DNA of 26,244 bases from a virus: positions 1 through 26,244 of the IMG/VR virus record IMGVR_UViG_3300032893_000251. One strand, 5' to 3'. How positions within the stretch are numbered: position 1 is the stretch's first letter; every line of letters begins with the position of its first letter. Below, piece by piece: positions 24,386 through 26,244 of the stretch. Under the pieces are notes generated by a model. It saw only the letters and a list, made by a program, of their open reading frames with translations. It made no database searches and was not told the DNA's origin. A program made the position numbers and the translations under genes.

Positions 24386-26156
24386 ATATAGCCTTCGCCT
24401 GTGTCTTCAGCATCGCCGCTTCCTGCTGGCTGATATACCGCTCGCGCTTCATCTCGATATACCCGTTTCTCCGCAACCACGCAATCGCACCAAAAATAGC
24501 GTCCGGCATGTCGTCATGGTCACCCTTCGGAAACTTCGCGCACTCCTGTATCGCCACATCCGCCCATGCCCTCGCAGGCGCATACACCATCTTATCCGCA
24601 AACAAATACTGAATGCTATACGCTCTTGCCACCTTGTCCCCACGCTCCGGATCCGCCAAAATCGTCTGGAAATCCTCATTTCCGAATAGCCTTTTTATTT
24701 CCTGCGCCACGCTCTTCCCCGACGCCTTGTTCTCAATTATCAACGCATCGCAAAACACAGCGTTCCTCGCCCCATACTTTCCCGACAGTAAACACGTGCT
24801 CACCAACCGATGCACCAGCTTGTGCAGCTCCAGCCGCTCCTGCCACGCCCTCATCAACATCATCTTCGCGTTGCCCTGCCGGTCCCGCCATACCCCTATC
24901 ATCGCCGCCGCGCTGTAGTCGTTCTCCTCATCCTCCGTGTACGCCGTGTCCGCATACACCACCACGTATTCCATCGGCGGGTAGTTAACCACCTCATGCT
25001 CCACGTAATCCTGACTCTGCTCGTCCCACTGCTTCTTCTTGACCGTCCACACCTTCTCCTCACCCTTCGGCGGAAATAACTGCCACCACGCCTCCCGTAT
25101 AATCCCTCCACCCCTCGGCGTAGGACTCTGCTGCAACTGCCCCGCCGCCGCAAAAGGCCCCAACGCCCGCTTCAGATTGTCCACTTCCTCCTGCCCAAAC
25201 CGCTCCGGCCATAATAACGTCCCCCGCGCCTCAGCCATCGGACTCCCCGGCACCACCACCAACTGCCCGTTCGTCCCCTCCGTCAACCCCTCCAGCGTCT
25301 CCCCGTTCTCGTCCAATCCCCTCGGATCCTGCCACCCCAACTTGGTCACGCAATGCATCGTCGGCTCATACTCCATCGGCAACCGCAACAACGTCCAGTC
25401 CCCATCTGCCTCCGCCTTCTTCATAATGTGCCCAGCCAAATCTCCCTCATGCAGCCGCTGCATCACCACAATGAAACTCCCCGTCTTCGGGTCGTTCAAC
25501 CGCGTACTCATAGCCTCGTCCCACCACTGCAACACCCCCTCTCTCACCACGTCCGACTCCGCCTCAGCCGCATTGTGCGCGTCGTCCACCACAATCACCT
25601 CAGCCCCCTCACCCGTCAGCGCTCCCCCCACCGACGTGCTCAGCCGATACCCGCCTTCAGAATTGTCAAACCTCACCTTCGTGTTCGCATCGTCCAATAA
25701 CGTAAAATGCTTCCAGTTCGCCTTGTACCACGGACTCTGCATCAGCCTCCGCGACTTCACACTGTCCCTCAAACTCAAATGATGCGCATAGCTCGCATAC
25801 AAAAAACTCGTCTTCGGACCCATATGCGCTTTCCGATTTACCAAATCTATCTTCTGCGCCCAGCAGTACGGAACCAACGCCACACTCGTCGTCAAACTCT
25901 TCATCGTCCGAGGCGGCTGGTTTATCAGCAAGTGCCTTATCTCCCCTCTCAATAACGCCTCCAGATGCTCACACACCGCCTGCGTATGCCACCCGTCCAC
26001 AAACGGTGCCGGATCCAAATACTTCCACCCAGCCTTGATAAACCCGTACAGGCTCCTCTCACACAACAGCTTCCCCAGCTCATCCTCAATCTGCGAAAGC
26101 TCTCCTAACTCCGCTCCAGCAGCTAGCGCCATCAGTCTGTCAAGTTGCTCACTCAT
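24375..26156 (-). CDS. terL: Terminase large subunit
   Basis: 593 residues from ATG at 26156. The ATPase part has a Walker A-like HLLINQPPRTMKSLTTSV near residue 83, the coupling region FVVMQRLHEGD and a Walker B VIVVDDAHNA near 190. The C-terminal nuclease part shows VVYADTAYTEDEENDYSAA (first Asp), CDALIIENKASGKSVAQEI and GDHDDMPDAIFGAI (last Asp). It is the packaging motor that cuts and pumps DNA. Its sequence is strikingly purine-rich and GC-rich on the coding strand compared with its neighbours, which hints at recent exchange. It is separated from the portal gene by the tRNA array. Confidence 0.92.
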   Translation of the reverse strand: MSEQLDRLMALAAGAELGELSQIEDELGKLLCERSLYGFIKAGWKYLDPAPFVDGWHTQAVCEHLEALLRGEIRHLLINQPPRTMKSLTTSVALVPYCWAQKIDLVNRKAHMGPKTSFLYASYAHHLSLRDSVKSRRLMQSPWYKANWKHFTLLDDANTKVRFDNSEGGYRLSTSVGGALTGEGAEVIVVDDAHNAAEAESDVVREGVLQWWDEAMSTRLNDPKTGSFIVVMQRLHEGDLAGHIMKKAEADGDWTLLRLPMEYEPTMHCVTKLGWQDPRGLDENGETLEGLTEGTNGQLVVVPGSPMAEARGTLLWPERFGQEEVDNLKRALGPFAAAGQLQQSPTPRGGGIIREAWWQLFPPKGEEKVWTVKKKQWDEQSQDYVEHEVVNYPPMEYVVVYADTAYTEDEENDYSAAAMIGVWRDRQGNAKMMLMRAWQERLELHKLVHRLVSTCLLSGKYGARNAVFCDALIIENKASGKSVAQEIKRLFGNEDFQTILADPERGDKVARAYSIQYLFADKMVYAPARAWADVAIQECAKFPKGDHDDMPDAIFGAIAWLRRNGYIEMKRERYISQQEAAMLKTQAKAIYDC

Positions 26157-26244
26157 CAGATGGGACCCAATCATAAGGGGTACTTACAGATGGGACCCTT
26201 TTCATTTCCTGTCCTGTTCCGGGGGTAGAAGGGGAGTAGGTACC
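26149..26244 (-). CDS. 3' end of upstream gene (partial), possible small terminase
   Basis: An open frame enters from the right edge and ends at 26149, overlapping the terminase start by 8 bases. The visible residues include two copies of a VPS(V/D) element, coded by a 12-base direct repeat (26157-26168 and 26187-26198). The position directly ahead of the large terminase would suit a small terminase, but nothing recognisable remains. Confidence 0.4.
   Translation of the reverse strand, partial: GTYSPSTPGTGQEMKRVPSVSTPYDWVPSDE
26157..26198. repeat. 12-bp direct repeat upstream of terminase
   Basis: CAGATGGGACCC occurs at 26157-26168 and again at 26187-26198, 30 bp apart. It touches the terminase start codon. 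It could be a protein-binding site, a packaging-related repeat or a coding duplication of ten codons. Confidence 0.7.

Noticed and set aside
25039-25782. Long plus-strand frame of 247 codons opposite the terminase
   Set aside because: It is antisense to clear terminase motifs, and its length follows from the strong purine bias of the terminase coding strand. Its composition is Pro/Ser/Cys-rich without domain features.

Overview
The window looks like part of a tailed bacteriophage genome, probably short-tailed (podovirus-like). It carries a portal protein, scaffold-like protein, major capsid protein, head-tail adaptor, tail-fibre-like protein and large terminase, plus a dense array of phage-type tRNA genes. 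No bacterial housekeeping genes are visible. The host cannot be read directly. A GcrA-like DNA-binding protein (18487-18690) weakly suggests an alphaproteobacterial host. Almost every gene reads leftward (minus strand); one short rightward block lies at 22505-24085.

Layout, in the direction of leftward transcription. At the right edge are the end of an unidentified gene and the large terminase (24375-26156), followed by two small ORFs. A rightward operon (22505-24085) starts with a ribbon-helix-helix repressor and holds a DUF6378-like protein, small proteins and a PD-(D/E)XK nuclease-like protein. It diverges from a leftward operon (22401 down to 18107) across a 100-bp control region with two operator-like repeats. 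The leftward operon encodes an Rnl2-type RNA ligase, a macro-domain protein, a DUF4326 protein, a small membrane protein, a protein with an SSB-like C-terminal tail, a GcrA-like protein and several small unknowns.

From 18520 to 12496 lie 33 tRNA genes, all on the minus strand. All but possibly Cys end in an encoded CCA, and by anticodon they cover all 20 amino acids. Four HNH endonuclease-type ORFs, a coiled-coil phage protein and a zinc-ribbon ORF are packed between them. Several of these ORFs have their stop codon inside the next tRNA gene. The right end of the array is split by promoter-like sites and a clear leftward intrinsic terminator (17797-17821).

From 12300 to 1 is the head and tail module: portal, small basic Gly-rich proteins, a GT-A-fold glycosyltransferase, a GroES-like co-chaperonin, scaffold-like protein, a capsid-associated protein, the major capsid protein, a beta-helix protein, a head-tail adaptor and the start of a secreted-looking tail-fibre-like protein.

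How the parts may work together (inference): the tRNA array and the RNA ligase together suggest a phage that supplies, and perhaps repairs, its own tRNA pool. The macro-domain and DUF4326 pair may act on ADP-ribose-type modifications or metabolites. The divergent repressor region probably switches the small-gene operons. The GroES-like protein probably redirects host GroEL towards capsid folding.
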